In this document: piece after piece, positions 15,907-24,831 of the stretch
Layout: each line of letters starts with the position of its first letter
Position numbering within the stretch: the stretch's first letter is position 1
Source of the DNA: Streptococcus pseudopneumoniae
Lineage (GTDB): Bacteria > Bacillota > Bacilli > Lactobacillales > Streptococcaceae
Length of the DNA: 64,000 nt
Assembly (NCBI RefSeq): GCF_001073085.1
Contig: NZ_JVFV01000033.1
Span: 1-64,000, forward strand
Direction: 5' to 3'
Position numbers and translations under genes: made by a program
The notes under the pieces: model-generated
The model's input: the letters and a program-made list of their open reading frames with translations, nothing else
Told to the model about the DNA's origin: nothing
Databases searched by the model: none

Positions 15907-17229
15907 CTACTCCTTGTTCTTAGGCAAGTTCATATAAAATACCAAGTGATCATCATGTCTTTCAAAGCGATAGTTAATTTCTTCGTTTTCCAATAAACTT
16001 TTGACGACGAAGAGTCCCAAACCAGCTCCCTTGCTTTGTCGACTAGAGGACGTGAAGGATTGTTCAAACTTACCTTGCTCCTCAGGTGTACAGGCGTTCT
16101 CTATAAACATCCAACTATCTTTTGCCCCAATTTTTAGATAACCACCTTGAACAGAGTGTTTCACAGCATTACTGATAAGATTGGAAAGAATCAGCTTGAG
16201 TACCGAAGGATTTAGATATGTTTGTTGGTCAGTCAGTTGATTCACGACTAAGATTTCTCTCTCTTTGGCTAATAAATCATAATCCTTTAAGAGAAAATCT
16301 GTCATTTCAAGAAGGTTGATTACTTCCTTCTTATCTCGCAACTCCTGCACTGAAGAAAGGGATAAGATTTGCTGAACGTGATGACTCAAATCATCAACAA
16401 TACCCAAAGAAACTCCCAGATAATAGTCACGATCTTTATAGCGTCCAATATTGGCTTTCATATTCTCCAGAAGAATCTTTAGGCTAGCTAGAGGTGTTTT
16501 CAGTTCGTGGGAAGCACCTCGCAAAAACTCAACCTTCATCTTTTCCAGCTGGAGAATGGCCTCGTTTTTCTCATGCAAATCTGCAATCACAGTCAAGAGA
16601 TGCTGATAAAGGCTATTGATTTGTTCTTTGAGATCGCCAATTTCATCCTTAGAATCCACGCGCAAACGCACTTCCACATCCAAATCCATCATCCGTCGAG
16701 TCACTCGTTTTATTTCCAAAATAGGAGCAACAATGGTTCTAGCATAGATAAAGGCGATGAGAAGCGAAATGATGAATGACGCTAATAAAGTATAAGGCAA
16801 AAATTGCAGACTGATGTCTTCTGCTTCTTTCTGCAAATCCATTGAAGCCAAAAACTGCAAGGTCATCGTCTGACCATCCTTAGTTTGAACTTCTCTTTCC
16901 TCAATAACTAAAGAAGCAGTTTGACGTTGTCTATCCAGAGGAAGATTGTCATTGACCTCCAACTTATCCTGAGTCATCTCTCCCTTAACAGCTCCCTTTA
17001 TATCACTGCTTTGAGAATAAAGTTCAAGGACTTCCTGAATAGCTTGACTGTCCTTACCTTGGAGGGACTGGGCAATTTCTGTAGCCTTTTGCCCTATGCT
17101 CTCCTGACGATGACTGAGATAGATCGGAGGAAAGAGAAAATAGATGGCCAAATGCAAACAAATGACCAAGGTAGAAAATACCGAGAAGGTATAGATAAAA
17201 ATTTTTTTAAATAAACCTGAACGTCTCAT
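15907..17229 (-). CDS. vncS: Sensor histidine kinase VncS
   Basis: 440 residues. Membrane helices near 12-34 and 146-165 flank an extracellular region of about 110 residues. Then a HAMP linker, the phospho-His H241 in GASHELKTPLASL, and an ATPase domain with N box NLISNAVKHS and GAGLGLFVV. Partner of VncR, with which it overlaps in an ATGA junction. In pneumococcus vncRS lies with vex123 and was linked to vancomycin-induced lysis, a role later disputed. Order and length match. Confidence 0.95.
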   Translation of the reverse strand: MRRSGLFKKIFIYTFSVFSTLVICLHLAIYFLFPPIYLSHRQESIGQKATEIAQSLQGKDSQAIQEVLELYSQSSDIKGAVKGEMTQDKLEVNDNLPLDRQRQTASLVIEEREVQTKDGQTMTLQFLASMDLQKEAEDISLQFLPYTLLASFIISLLIAFIYARTIVAPILEIKRVTRRMMDLDVEVRLRVDSKDEIGDLKEQINSLYQHLLTVIADLHEKNEAILQLEKMKVEFLRGASHELKTPLASLKILLENMKANIGRYKDRDYYLGVSLGIVDDLSHHVQQILSLSSVQELRDKKEVINLLEMTDFLLKDYDLLAKEREILVVNQLTDQQTYLNPSVLKLILSNLISNAVKHSVQGGYLKIGAKDSWMFIENACTPEEQGKFEQSFTSSSRQSKGAGLGLFVVKSLLENEEINYRFERHDDHLVFYMNLPKNKE

Positions 17230-17882
17230 TTTCTCTCCAATTTATAACCAACATTACGCACGGTAAGAATACAGTCTAAATCCAATTTTTTCCGTAGTTC
17301 CTTGATATAGACATCGATCACTCTGTCAAAAGGAACCTCATCTGTCATCTTCCATACAGCATCGATAATCTGCGACCGTGTTAAGGCTCGACCCTCATTT
17401 TTTACCAGATAATCTAAAATTTCCAGTTCTTTCGCATTCACTGCCACTTCTTGACCAGCCACTTTGGCGCTATAGCTGTCAAAGTCTACCTCGGTGTCCC
17501 TATAGGTAAAAATACGACCGGTATCATAATAACGTTTAAAGATGGCATCCACTCGTACTTTTAACAAAGATAGAGAAAAAGGCTTTTCCAAATAACCATC
17601 TGCTAATGCAGCAAAGGCACTCATCTTATATTCTTCGTCCTGAAAGGCTGTCAACATCAAGACCGGAACTTGGCTGCTTTTACGGATTTCTGACAAAACC
17701 TCTAAACCATTGAGTTTTGGCATTTGAATATCTAGGAGAACCAGGGCAACTTGGTGATTGGAAAATTGTTCTAAGGCCTCAAGGCCATCTGCTGCCTGAA
17801 TGGTTTCATAGCCACAATCCGTCAAATAGTCACTAATCCCCTCACGGATCATGTCTTCATCTTCTACAATTAGAATTTTCAT
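17226..17882 (-). CDS. vncR: OmpR-type response regulator VncR
   Basis: 218 residues. Receiver domain with acidic EDED (7-10), phospho-acceptor D51 in VLLDIQMP and Lys in YLEKPFS; then an OmpR-type winged-helix DNA-binding domain (about 125-215) ending in the usual TVRNVGYKLER. An AAAGGA ribosome site precedes the ATG. It is cotranscribed with vncS and separated from vex3 by a terminator-like hairpin. Direct repeats before vex1 are a candidate target. Confidence 0.95.
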   Translation of the reverse strand: MKILIVEDEDMIREGISDYLTDCGYETIQAADGLEALEQFSNHQVALVLLDIQMPKLNGLEVLSEIRKSSQVPVLMLTAFQDEEYKMSAFAALADGYLEKPFSLSLLKVRVDAIFKRYYDTGRIFTYRDTEVDFDSYSAKVAGQEVAVNAKELEILDYLVKNEGRALTRSQIIDAVWKMTDEVPFDRVIDVYIKELRKKLDLDCILTVRNVGYKLERK

Positions 17883-17905
17883 ATAAATCCTTTTCTATCA
17901 AAAAT

Positions 17906-17945
17906 GCTACCTATATTATATCTCATTTGAATGAGAATAGGTAGC
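17906..17945 (-). terminator. Hairpin between vex3 and vncR
   Basis: GCTACCTAT and ATAGGTAGC arms with an inner CTCAT/ATGAG stem; on the minus strand it ends in ATTTTTG. The -10 TATAAT of vncR lies within the loop region (17915-17920), so terminator and vncR promoter overlap. Confidence 0.65.
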
Positions 17946-17952
17946 AGGTTTT

Positions 17953-19332
17953 TTATTCACTATCCAACAAGAGTTCTTTCGGTTGTTTAAAGAGGAGATT
18001 GCTTGAAGCAAGTGCCATAACTAGTACCACTAGAACTAATCCAAGTACAAAAATGATAGCAAAGTCAGAAGCTTGAATGGAAATATCCAAACTTGAAAGA
18101 GTCTTGCTAAAGCCATCAACTTCTGCACCACTACCAAGATTAGAGGCTTGGGCTGCCTTACTAGCTTGCTTAGCCACATCTGATGTGACATTTGCAAGAA
18201 CTGTATTTCCAATGGCACGAGCAGTATAGTTAGCTAAGAAGTAAGCTGAAATTAGTGCTGGAATTGCAATCATAACTGCTTCTGTGATAAATTGTCCTAG
18301 AATACTTGCTTGTTTTAGACCAATTGAAAGGAGAATTCCAACCTCTTTACGACGGGCGTTAATCCATAGTGTCAGTAAGAGAGCAAGCAGGAGAACTGAG
18401 AAGCTCAAGCTTCCCCAGAAGAGGAGATTAGCCATCTTGTACATGCCTGAGATAGATTGTTCGAGGGCAGGATAGTTAGATGAACTCTTAATCAAGCTAT
18501 ACATCTTCCAGTTGATGCCGTTGATAGACCCTAGTTCTTGCATAACAGTATCTAGGTTCTTATCTCCAGCTACAAAGAAGGTAGCATCTCCATAAATAGC
18601 TGTATCTTCTGTATAACCATAGAGTTGGGCAGCTGTGTGAATATCTGTGATAGCTGTATTCTCATAGAGTTCTTGTGAGTAGGTTACAGCAGATTTGTTG
18701 TGTCCATCAAAAAGTCCTTTGATCGTTACTTCTACTGTTTCCTTGGCTCCTTTTTCATTATCTGCATCGTAGATATTGGAGTCAAGTTTGACCTTGTCCC
18801 CTACCTTCCAGCCATGTTTAGCAGCCAAGTCTTTGTGCATGAGAATCTGGTATTTGTCATCGTTTGTTAAATGCTCACCTTCGACTAGTTTGTAAGAGCC
18901 TGACACAAACTTGTCTTCTTTAGAAGAGTCATTTACACCTGTTATCATCAAGCTACTTCCAAAACGTTGTGCTCGATCAGCCGTTAGATTTTTCTTGGTT
19001 TCAGGCGTTTCAATTAGTTCAAATCCTGTCAAATCACCGATAGCATTAATCCGTTTAATGTAGGATTCAATGGCCTTATTCTCAGTAATTTTTTTAATAT
19101 CTTCACCCTTGATATTCCCCGCACCACGTGGAGTTCCTTGGTTGACCCTGCGGTTGATTTGCATGGAGAAACTATTGGTGATATTTTTAAAGGTTTCTTG
19201 AGAAGCCTTGGCTGTCGCACCCTTGATAGACAAGCCGACCAAACTCAAACTAGCCATCAAGAGAATGATAAGAAAGATCACAATAGACTTGAAAAATTTT
19301 CTTGTGACATAGGCAAATGCGTTGTGTAACAT
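17953..19332 (-). CDS. vex3: ABC transporter permease Vex3
   Basis: 459 residues. One helix near the N-terminus (about 15-37), an extracellular MacB-type domain (about 40-285), then three C-terminal FtsX helices with the coupling loop NARRKEVGILLSIGLKQ. Third gene of vex1-2-3, with a ribosome site AAAGGAA. With Vex1 it forms the membrane pore of the exporter; the natural substrate remains uncertain. The insert between the last two helices is long and Ala/Ser-rich. Confidence 0.93.
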   Translation of the reverse strand: MLHNAFAYVTRKFFKSIVIFLIILLMASLSLVGLSIKGATAKASQETFKNITNSFSMQINRRVNQGTPRGAGNIKGEDIKKITENKAIESYIKRINAIGDLTGFELIETPETKKNLTADRAQRFGSSLMITGVNDSSKEDKFVSGSYKLVEGEHLTNDDKYQILMHKDLAAKHGWKVGDKVKLDSNIYDADNEKGAKETVEVTIKGLFDGHNKSAVTYSQELYENTAITDIHTAAQLYGYTEDTAIYGDATFFVAGDKNLDTVMQELGSINGINWKMYSLIKSSSNYPALEQSISGMYKMANLLFWGSLSFSVLLLALLLTLWINARRKEVGILLSIGLKQASILGQFITEAVMIAIPALISAYFLANYTARAIGNTVLANVTSDVAKQASKAAQASNLGSGAEVDGFSKTLSSLDISIQASDFAIIFVLGLVLVVLVMALASSNLLFKQPKELLLDSE

Positions 19333-19379
19333 AAGATTCCTTTCTAGATTTACTTCCGTTTTTAATATGTTTAAAAGTT

Positions 19380-20027
19380 TTAGTTACTATTTTTTCTTGT
19401 TTCAGTCAGTTTCTTGTCCTTCAATTCAAGTGTAATATCTGACGCCTGTGCTACTTCCTTGCTGTGGGTCACAACGATCACACACTTGCCTGTTTTCTCA
19501 GCAAGAGATTTGAGCAAATCGATGATATCTCCAGCAGTCTTAGGATCTAGGTTTCCTGTTGGTTCATCTGCTAAAATTACTGGTGCTTCAGATACAAGGC
19601 TACGAGCAATGGCAACCCGTTGTTGCTGTCCACCTGATAATTGGAGAACATTTCGCTTGATCTGACTTTCATCTAAACCAAGTTCAAGAAGGGCATCCTT
19701 GCTAGCCTTTTTATTAACCAAGCGGATATTTTCCAATGGAGAAAGATAATCAATCAAGTTATAGTTTTGGAAAACTAGCGAGATATGGTGCATGCGATGA
19801 TAAGAATAACCTTGTTCACGAATGTCTTTTCCCTCAAACTTAATAGCACCTTCTACTGGGCTATCAAGTCCTGCTAAGAGAGACAAGAGCGTCGATTTCC
19901 CTGCTCCAGATTCTCCAATGATGCTATAGAACTTGCCAGGTTCAAAATCATAATTGATTTTATATAAGACTGCTTCTGCAGTGTTTTTATAACGATAAGT
20001 AAGATCTTGTAATTGTAGTAAAGTCAT
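19380..20027 (-). CDS. vex2: ABC transporter ATP-binding protein Vex2
   Basis: 215 residues from the ATG at 20027 (MTLLQLQDL), which has an AAGGAG site. Walker [10 protein letters not shown], signature LSGGQQQRV, Walker B VILADEP, switch VTHSK. It lies between the two permease genes and should energise both. The longer in-frame ORF would overlap vex1 by 65 bases and has no ribosome site. Confidence 0.94.
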   Translation of the reverse strand: MTLLQLQDLTYRYKNTAEAVLYKINYDFEPGKFYSIIGESGAGKSTLLSLLAGLDSPVEGAIKFEGKDIREQGYSYHRMHHISLVFQNYNLIDYLSPLENIRLVNKKASKDALLELGLDESQIKRNVLQLSGGQQQRVAIARSLVSEAPVILADEPTGNLDPKTAGDIIDLLKSLAEKTGKCVIVVTHSKEVAQASDITLELKDKKLTETRKNSN

Positions 20028-20040
20028 GATTTCTCCTTTA

Positions 20041-21318
20041 TTAACTAATGGATGATAAAATTTCCTTAGGTGATTTTCTAAATAAAAATAGGAAACAAAG
20101 TGCAACTGACAAGCAGCTAATTATAAGTAGGAAAATATAAGATTCTCCAAATGATAGAAGACTTGTTGAAAGATTCGTTGCTTTTGCCAGAGTATCTTGT
20201 AGTACGGCTTGATCGCCACTTGCTAGTACAGTCTTCAAGAGATAGGAAGTGATGGCATTCCCAGCCACAAATGCAGGCAGAATAGCTGCCAATGAAACTA
20301 TGATGACTTCCAAGCAGAATTGGCTAAAGATTGCTCCTTTTCCCTTCCCTAGTGCCAATAAAATACCAACCTCGTAGACTCGCTCTCGTAACCAAAGTGA
20401 CAAGACCAAGACCAGCGCTCCTACACCAGCAATCATCATGCCATAGAGGAAAATTTTGAGGAAAGTTTGGAAGGTCGAAACTGAATCCTTGATTTGTTCA
20501 AAGGCCTTATTTTCCTTTTCGACTTGGAAACCTTGGTTTTCCAGAGATAACTTTTCAACCTCTTGAATGATACTATCCATATCTTTTGGATTTTCTAGAT
20601 AGAAACGAGCGGCAGTAACTTGAGCTTCCTTATTTCCAAGAAGAGTTTGGCTACTTTCGTAGTCTGTATAGACCGTGTTTTCACTAAAATCTGACGAAAG
20701 ACCAGTGAATTTCCCTTGCTTCTGACCTGAGAAAATACCTACGATTTCATAGTCTAGCCTTTGTCCAGTATTTCCTTCTACTTGACCAGGATTTAAGCTT
20801 ATCTGATCTCCTAGCTTTAGATTGTTTTTCTTTGCTAAAGCTTCGTGGACTAAGATTTTTTTACGATCCCCTTTTTCGATATGTCTCCCTTCTTTAAGGG
20901 TAAAGGCGGAACTTGTGAAAGAAACATCCTTGGAAGAGTCTTCTAAGGCAATCAAACTGATAAGATTTTTTTCAGCCTCTGTCAAATCATCCCTTTGGAT
21001 ACTTTGTTCTCCAGTAACCACTTCTTTGTCAGTCAACTTAGCTATTGTTTCAAGCTCTGGAGAAATCTCCTCAAGCCCCTTTATGTTTTTAAGGTCATCT
21101 AGTTGAGACAATTGAAAAGTCTGATCCGGCTCAATTCTTTTAATAGAAAAAGATGTATTCAGTGAGCGATAGAGATTATTTTCTACTGTTTTGTTGGACT
21201 TCATAAGCGTCAGACAAGCCGATATTCCAGCCAATAAGACAAATAGAATCAAGAATAATATGAGACTTCTCAGTCGTTTTCTGCTGACGTAAGCCCAAGC
21301 TCTTTGAGTGGGATTCAT
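20041..21318 (-). CDS. vex1: ABC transporter permease Vex1
   Basis: 425 residues from the ATG at 21318 (MNPTQRAWAYVSRKRL), preceded by GGAGG. Same plan as Vex3: N-terminal helix (about 19-40), extracellular domain to about residue 280, three C-terminal helices with the FtsX coupling loop RERVYEVGILLALGKGK. First gene of the operon. Upstream there is only a promoter, direct repeats and the tRNA-Leu terminators; the pep27 ORF described upstream of vex in pneumococcus is not visible. Confidence 0.93.
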   Translation of the reverse strand: MNPTQRAWAYVSRKRLRSLILFLILFVLLAGISACLTLMKSNKTVENNLYRSLNTSFSIKRIEPDQTFQLSQLDDLKNIKGLEEISPELETIAKLTDKEVVTGEQSIQRDDLTEAEKNLISLIALEDSSKDVSFTSSAFTLKEGRHIEKGDRKKILVHEALAKKNNLKLGDQISLNPGQVEGNTGQRLDYEIVGIFSGQKQGKFTGLSSDFSENTVYTDYESSQTLLGNKEAQVTAARFYLENPKDMDSIIQEVEKLSLENQGFQVEKENKAFEQIKDSVSTFQTFLKIFLYGMMIAGVGALVLVLSLWLRERVYEVGILLALGKGKGAIFSQFCLEVIIVSLAAILPAFVAGNAITSYLLKTVLASGDQAVLQDTLAKATNLSTSLLSFGESYIFLLIISCLSVALCFLFLFRKSPKEILSSIS

Positions 21319-21343
21319 ATAGCACCTCCATATTTGTAAAACC

Positions 21344-21376
21344 ATTATAATATTCAAATATGAAATGTTTATGAAA
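21344..21376 (-). promoter_or_regulatory. vex1 promoter with 11-bp-spaced direct repeats
   Basis: Minus-strand -10 TATAAT (21344-21349), no good -35. Two TTTCATA repeats (21359-21365 and 21370-21376) lie 11 bases apart over the -35 position, the spacing preferred by OmpR-type regulators. VncR is the obvious candidate; this is inference. Confidence 0.5.
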
Positions 21377-21381
21377 TCACA

Positions 21382-21405
21382 AAAAAAGAGCAAAATCTTT
21401 GCCCT
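21382..21405 (-). terminator. Second terminator after tRNA-Leu
   Basis: AAGGGCAAA/TTTTGCTCTT hairpin followed by a T run on the minus strand, in front of the vex1 promoter. Confidence 0.7.
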
Positions 21406-21420
21406 TATTTATATAAAAAT

Positions 21421-21446
21421 AAAGAGCTAGCCGAAGCTAACTCTTT
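21421..21446 (-). terminator. First terminator after tRNA-Leu
   Basis: AAAGAGCTAGC/GCTAACTCTTT arms with a TTCG tetraloop on the minus strand, then ATTTTTAT. Confidence 0.8.
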
Positions 21447-21451
21447 TCCTA

Positions 21452-21537
21452 TGCGGAGAGAGGGACTTGAACCCTCACGACCTAAAGCGGTCACAGGATC
21501 CTTAGTCCTGCGCGTCTGCCAATTCCGCCATCCCCGC
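21452..21537 (-). tRNA. tRNA-Leu (anticodon AAG)
   Basis: 86 nt class II tRNA with acceptor GCGGGGA/TCTCCGC, anticodon stem CAGGA/TCCTG around loop CTAAGGA, a long variable arm, and T loop TTCAAGT. No encoded CCA. Monocistronic, with its own promoter and two terminators. Confidence 0.92.
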
Positions 21538-21552
21538 GTCGATTACTTTACT

Positions 21553-21581
21553 AGTATATCAACTTTCAAAAACTTTGTCAA
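21553..21581 (-). promoter_or_regulatory. tRNA-Leu promoter
   Basis: Minus-strand TTGACA (21576-21581), 17-base spacer, TATACT (21553-21558). Confidence 0.85.
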
Positions 21582-21618
21582 CACTTTTTTCAGATTTTTT
21601 TCAGTTTTTTTGAATACA

Positions 21619-22194
21619 TTATTCTTTGATTTCAATTAGGTTTTCATCAAGGAGTTTCGCTCCCAATGTATTCTTAAAATGTCCAAGTGCAAACTGATGG
21701 TTTTCAGGCCAAATGGATGCGACTGCTGGCTTGACAACTTCTATCTGATACCCAAGATTATAGGCATCGATAGCCGTATGCAATACACAGATATCTGTAA
21801 GAACACCTGTTAAGATGACTGTAGCCACGCGACGCTCTCTCAGACGGATATCCAAATCTGTGCCAGAAAAAGCTGAATAGTGACGTTTGTCCATCCAGAA
21901 AACACGACTATCCTGGGCCTGTTCCTGATAAAATTCAGCTAACTTACCATATAGATTACGCCCGCTAGTCCCAATCAGATTATGAGGGGGAAATAGTTTA
22001 CTTTCTGGATGAAAGACATCATTTTCCTCATGAGCATCAATGGTAAAGAAAATATACTCTCCACGATCAAATGCTAATCTAGTTACCTGATTGATTGCTT
22101 CTGATATTGCTTGAGCAGGAGCTCCTGCTGTCAATTTTCCATAATCCGCTACAAAATCTTCTGTATAGTCAATCGAAATTAAAGCCTTAGCCAT
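21619..22194 (-). CDS. pncA: Nicotinamidase PncA
   Basis: 191 residues of the isochorismatase fold. Hydrolyses nicotinamide to nicotinate for NAD salvage. Catalytic triad visible: Asp in ISIDYTEDF (D9), Lys in DKRHYSAFSGTDLD, Cys in GVLTDICVLHTA. It shares one base with codY and is cotranscribed with it. Its product feeds PncB (31465-32925) and NadE (30644-31468), so the whole salvage route is in this window. Confidence 0.95.
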   Translation of the reverse strand: MAKALISIDYTEDFVADYGKLTAGAPAQAISEAINQVTRLAFDRGEYIFFTIDAHEENDVFHPESKLFPPHNLIGTSGRNLYGKLAEFYQEQAQDSRVFWMDKRHYSAFSGTDLDIRLRERRVATVILTGVLTDICVLHTAIDAYNLGYQIEVVKPAVASIWPENHQFALGHFKNTLGAKLLDENLIEIKE

Positions 22195-22982
22195 TAATAG
22201 TCCCTCTTTTTCACTTCTTCAAAGATATCTGGGATCAAGACCTTAAGATAAGTTCCCTTCATCCCCAGTGAACGACTTTCAATAATTCCTGCTGATTCGA
22301 GTTTTCGAAGGGCATTGACAATCACAGAACGCGTAATACCAATACGGTCTGCAATGACTGACGCAGTTAATTGTCCTTCATTGCCTTTCAATTCACCCAA
22401 AATAGCTGATACTGCTCGTAACTCAGAGTAAGAAAGGGTGTTGACTGCCATCGTTACGGCTGTACGACGACGGATATTTTTCTCGTCTTCTTCACGTTGG
22501 AAGTTCAAAAGCTGAATACCAACCACCGTACTAGCAATCTCAACAAGAATCAAATCTTCATCTTCGAATTTCTTATCATTACGCCAGATAATCAAAGATC
22601 CCAAACGAATCCCAGAAACATGGATTGGAGCAATGGTTGTCAAACCTTCTGCGAAATCTGCACGACTCTCAACTGGAAAGATGCTTAATTCGTGATCTAC
22701 AGTCAGATTTGCTTCTGTATCGTAAATCATATTTGCACCTTGAATATAGTCCTCAGGAAAAATTTTTGATTGGAAAAATTGCTCTACACGATCATTATTA
22801 GTCTTGTAGCGCATAAAATATCCTAAAAGACGTCCCTTACTATTTAGGATACAAGCGTTGCAATCAATAATATCCGCTAATTGGCGTGTGATGGCATTAT
22901 ATGGAAGATCATCTTGTAATTTCTCCTCTGCACGCTTCAGGATAGACGTAATTTTTCTCGTTTTTTCTAATAAATGTGCCAT
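22194..22982 (-). CDS. codY: Global nutrient repressor CodY
   Basis: 262 residues, the usual length. N-terminal GAF domain that senses branched-chain amino acids (about 1-155) and a C-terminal winged helix with [20 protein letters not shown] (about 205-225). GAGGTG ribosome site. A near-perfect CodY box sits at its own promoter, implying autorepression. liv transport genes at the right end of the window are classic CodY-type targets, but no box was found within view there. Confidence 0.97.
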   Translation of the reverse strand: MAHLLEKTRKITSILKRAEEKLQDDLPYNAITRQLADIIDCNACILNSKGRLLGYFMRYKTNNDRVEQFFQSKIFPEDYIQGANMIYDTEANLTVDHELSIFPVESRADFAEGLTTIAPIHVSGIRLGSLIIWRNDKKFEDEDLILVEIASTVVGIQLLNFQREEDEKNIRRRTAVTMAVNTLSYSELRAVSAILGELKGNEGQLTASVIADRIGITRSVIVNALRKLESAGIIESRSLGMKGTYLKVLIPDIFEEVKKRDY

Positions 22983-23008
22983 TTTTCACCTCGTATTTAA
23001 TCGCTTCC

Positions 23009-23037
23009 ATTATATCATAAAATGACCATTATTTCAA
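23009..23037 (-). promoter_or_regulatory. codY promoter
   Basis: Minus-strand TTGAAA (23032-23037), 17-base spacer, TATAAT (23009-23014) with an upstream TG; about 20 bases of leader. Confidence 0.8.
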
Positions 23038-23038
23038 T

Positions 23039-23053
23039 AATTATCTGAAAATT
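23039..23053. promoter_or_regulatory. CodY box at the codY promoter
   Basis: On the minus strand AATTTTCAGATAATT matches the consensus AATTTTCWGAAAATT with one mismatch and abuts the -35. Position fits autorepression. Confidence 0.75.
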
Positions 23054-23116
23054 GTTTATTGAATTGCAATTCATGACTGTTCGAAAATTTTTACTAGTTT
23101 TTTTAATTTTCTTATT

Positions 23117-23254
23117 GACAGGTCCCTAAATTTTTGATAATATAATATTACAAGATAACAAGTATATAAATCTATTTTCTCGTATGAAACTTTTCTTGAC
23201 TCTCGGTCTCCTTATATATAAAAGCGATCCACCTCAGTGAACCGCTTTTTTTAT
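23117..23254 (+). ncRNA. Candidate small RNA convergent with cshA
   Basis: Plus-strand promoter TTGACA (23117-23122), 17-base spacer, TAATAT (23140-23145), then about 100 bases with no ORF, ending in a hairpin with arms AAAGCG/CGCTTT and seven T (23220-23248). The transcript would be about 95-100 nt. It contains TCTCCTTAT, which could pair with a ribosome site. Proposed from sequence only. Confidence 0.45.
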
Positions 23255-24831
23255 TATTTATCACCCTTGTTACGGATTACAAAACCAGTTTTCTTCTCGC
23301 TTGAAGTATTGCGTGGTTTTTTATTATCCTTACGGTAACGTTTTTCCTTCTCAAAGCGGTCGTTTTTGCGACTGCCTTTTTTGAAGTCATCTCGACGTTC
23401 ACCACGTCGATTGTCGCGACGGCGATCTCGATCGTGACGGTCATCTCCACGACGACCTCCCTTACCTTTGCCACCAAAGCCACCACCAGATGGTTTAAAT
23501 GGTAAAGGTTTTTCACGTGCAATCTCAACCTCAGGAAGACTATCTGGGTCTTGAACAGTTAAGCTGAGGATATACATAGCCAATTCTTCTGGGCTGAATT
23601 CTGAGGCTAATTGACGAGCATCCTTGCCAAACTTCTCAAAGTTGCCACGGATTGTCTCATCTGCAAAATCACGTTCAATTTTCTTAAGAGCTACTTGCTT
23701 CTTAGCTTGGAAGGCTTCTTCTGCACTTGCAGGTTTGAGACCTTTCATACGTTTCTTTGTCAAGTTCTCGATGATTTGGAGGTAACCCATTTCATTAGGT
23801 GAAACGAAGGTAATAGACTGACCTGATTTACCAGCACGACCTGTACGGCCGATACGGTGAACATAGCTCTCAGGATCTTGAGGAATATCGTAGTTGTAGA
23901 CATGGGTCACACCTGAAATATCCAAACCACGTGCTGCAACGTCTGTTGCAACTAAGACATCAAGGTTACCATTTTTAAAATCACGAAGGACACGAAGACG
24001 TTTGTTTTGATCCAAATCTCCATGAATACCTTCTGCACGGAAACCACGGATTTTAAGCCCACGAGTTAACTCGTCTACACGACGTTTGGTACGACCAAAA
24101 ACGATTGACAACTCAGGTTGATCAACATCCATAAGACGAGTCATGGTGTCGAATTTTTCTTGTTCCTTAACACGGATATAGTACTGGTCTACCAGTTCTG
24201 TTGTTAATTCTTTAGCAGCAATCTTCACATGCTCAGGTTCTTTCATGAACTGAACACCAATACGTTTAATAGCATCTGGCATAGTCGCTGAAAAGAGCAA
24301 GGTTTGACGATTTTCTGGAACACGAGAGATAATTGCTTCGATGTCTTCAAGGAATCCCATGTTCAGCATCTCATCTGCTTCATCTAAAATCAAGGTTTCA
24401 ATATCATGTAATTTCAAAGCCTTGCGTTTAATCAAGTCTAGGAGACGACCAGGCGTTCCAACTACGATATGAGCTCCTGATTTAAGAGCCTTGATTTGTT
24501 TTTCAATACTTGAACCACCATAAACAGAACGAACTTTTACACCTTTGCTTCGACCAAAGTGGAAAAGCTCTTCTTGGCTTTGAACTGCAAGTTCACGAGT
24601 TGGGGCAATCACCAAAGCTTGGATAGTTGCTTCTTCTGTACGAATTTTTTCAAGAGTTGGCAAGCCAAAGGCTGCAGTTTTCCCTGTACCGGTTTGAGCT
24701 TGTCCGATAACATCTTTCCCTTCAAGAGCCAAAGGAATGGTTTGCTCTTGGATAGGACTTGCTTCTACAAATCCTGCTTTTTCAATTTCTGCCAATAAAT
24801 CAGCAGAAAGGTTAAATTCATTAAATTTCAC
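23254..24831 (-). CDS. cshA: DEAD-box RNA helicase CshA
   Basis: 525 residues. Motif I AQTGTGKT (45-52), Ia PTRELA, II LDEADEM, III SAT, then the helicase C domain with HRIGRTGRAG. The C-terminal tail (about 450-525) is rich in Arg, Gly, Lys and Asp, typical of CshA and RNA binding. Remodels RNA in ribosome assembly and the RNA degradosome. The frame begins with GTG at 24831 behind AGAAAGAAG. The leader is long, about 140 bases from the -10 at 24981-24986. Confidence 0.95.
   Translation of the reverse strand: MKFNEFNLSADLLAEIEKAGFVEASPIQEQTIPLALEGKDVIGQAQTGTGKTAAFGLPTLEKIRTEEATIQALVIAPTRELAVQSQEELFHFGRSKGVKVRSVYGGSSIEKQIKALKSGAHIVVGTPGRLLDLIKRKALKLHDIETLILDEADEMLNMGFLEDIEAIISRVPENRQTLLFSATMPDAIKRIGVQFMKEPEHVKIAAKELTTELVDQYYIRVKEQEKFDTMTRLMDVDQPELSIVFGRTKRRVDELTRGLKIRGFRAEGIHGDLDQNKRLRVLRDFKNGNLDVLVATDVAARGLDISGVTHVYNYDIPQDPESYVHRIGRTGRAGKSGQSITFVSPNEMGYLQIIENLTKKRMKGLKPASAEEAFQAKKQVALKKIERDFADETIRGNFEKFGKDARQLASEFSPEELAMYILSLTVQDPDSLPEVEIAREKPLPFKPSGGGFGGKGKGGRRGDDRHDRDRRRDNRRGERRDDFKKGSRKNDRFEKEKRYRKDNKKPRNTSSEKKTGFVIRNKGDK

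Noticed and set aside
20041-21393. Longer vex1 frame beginning at 21393
   Set aside because: It would run through the promoter and direct repeats; GGAGG precedes the ATG at 21318.
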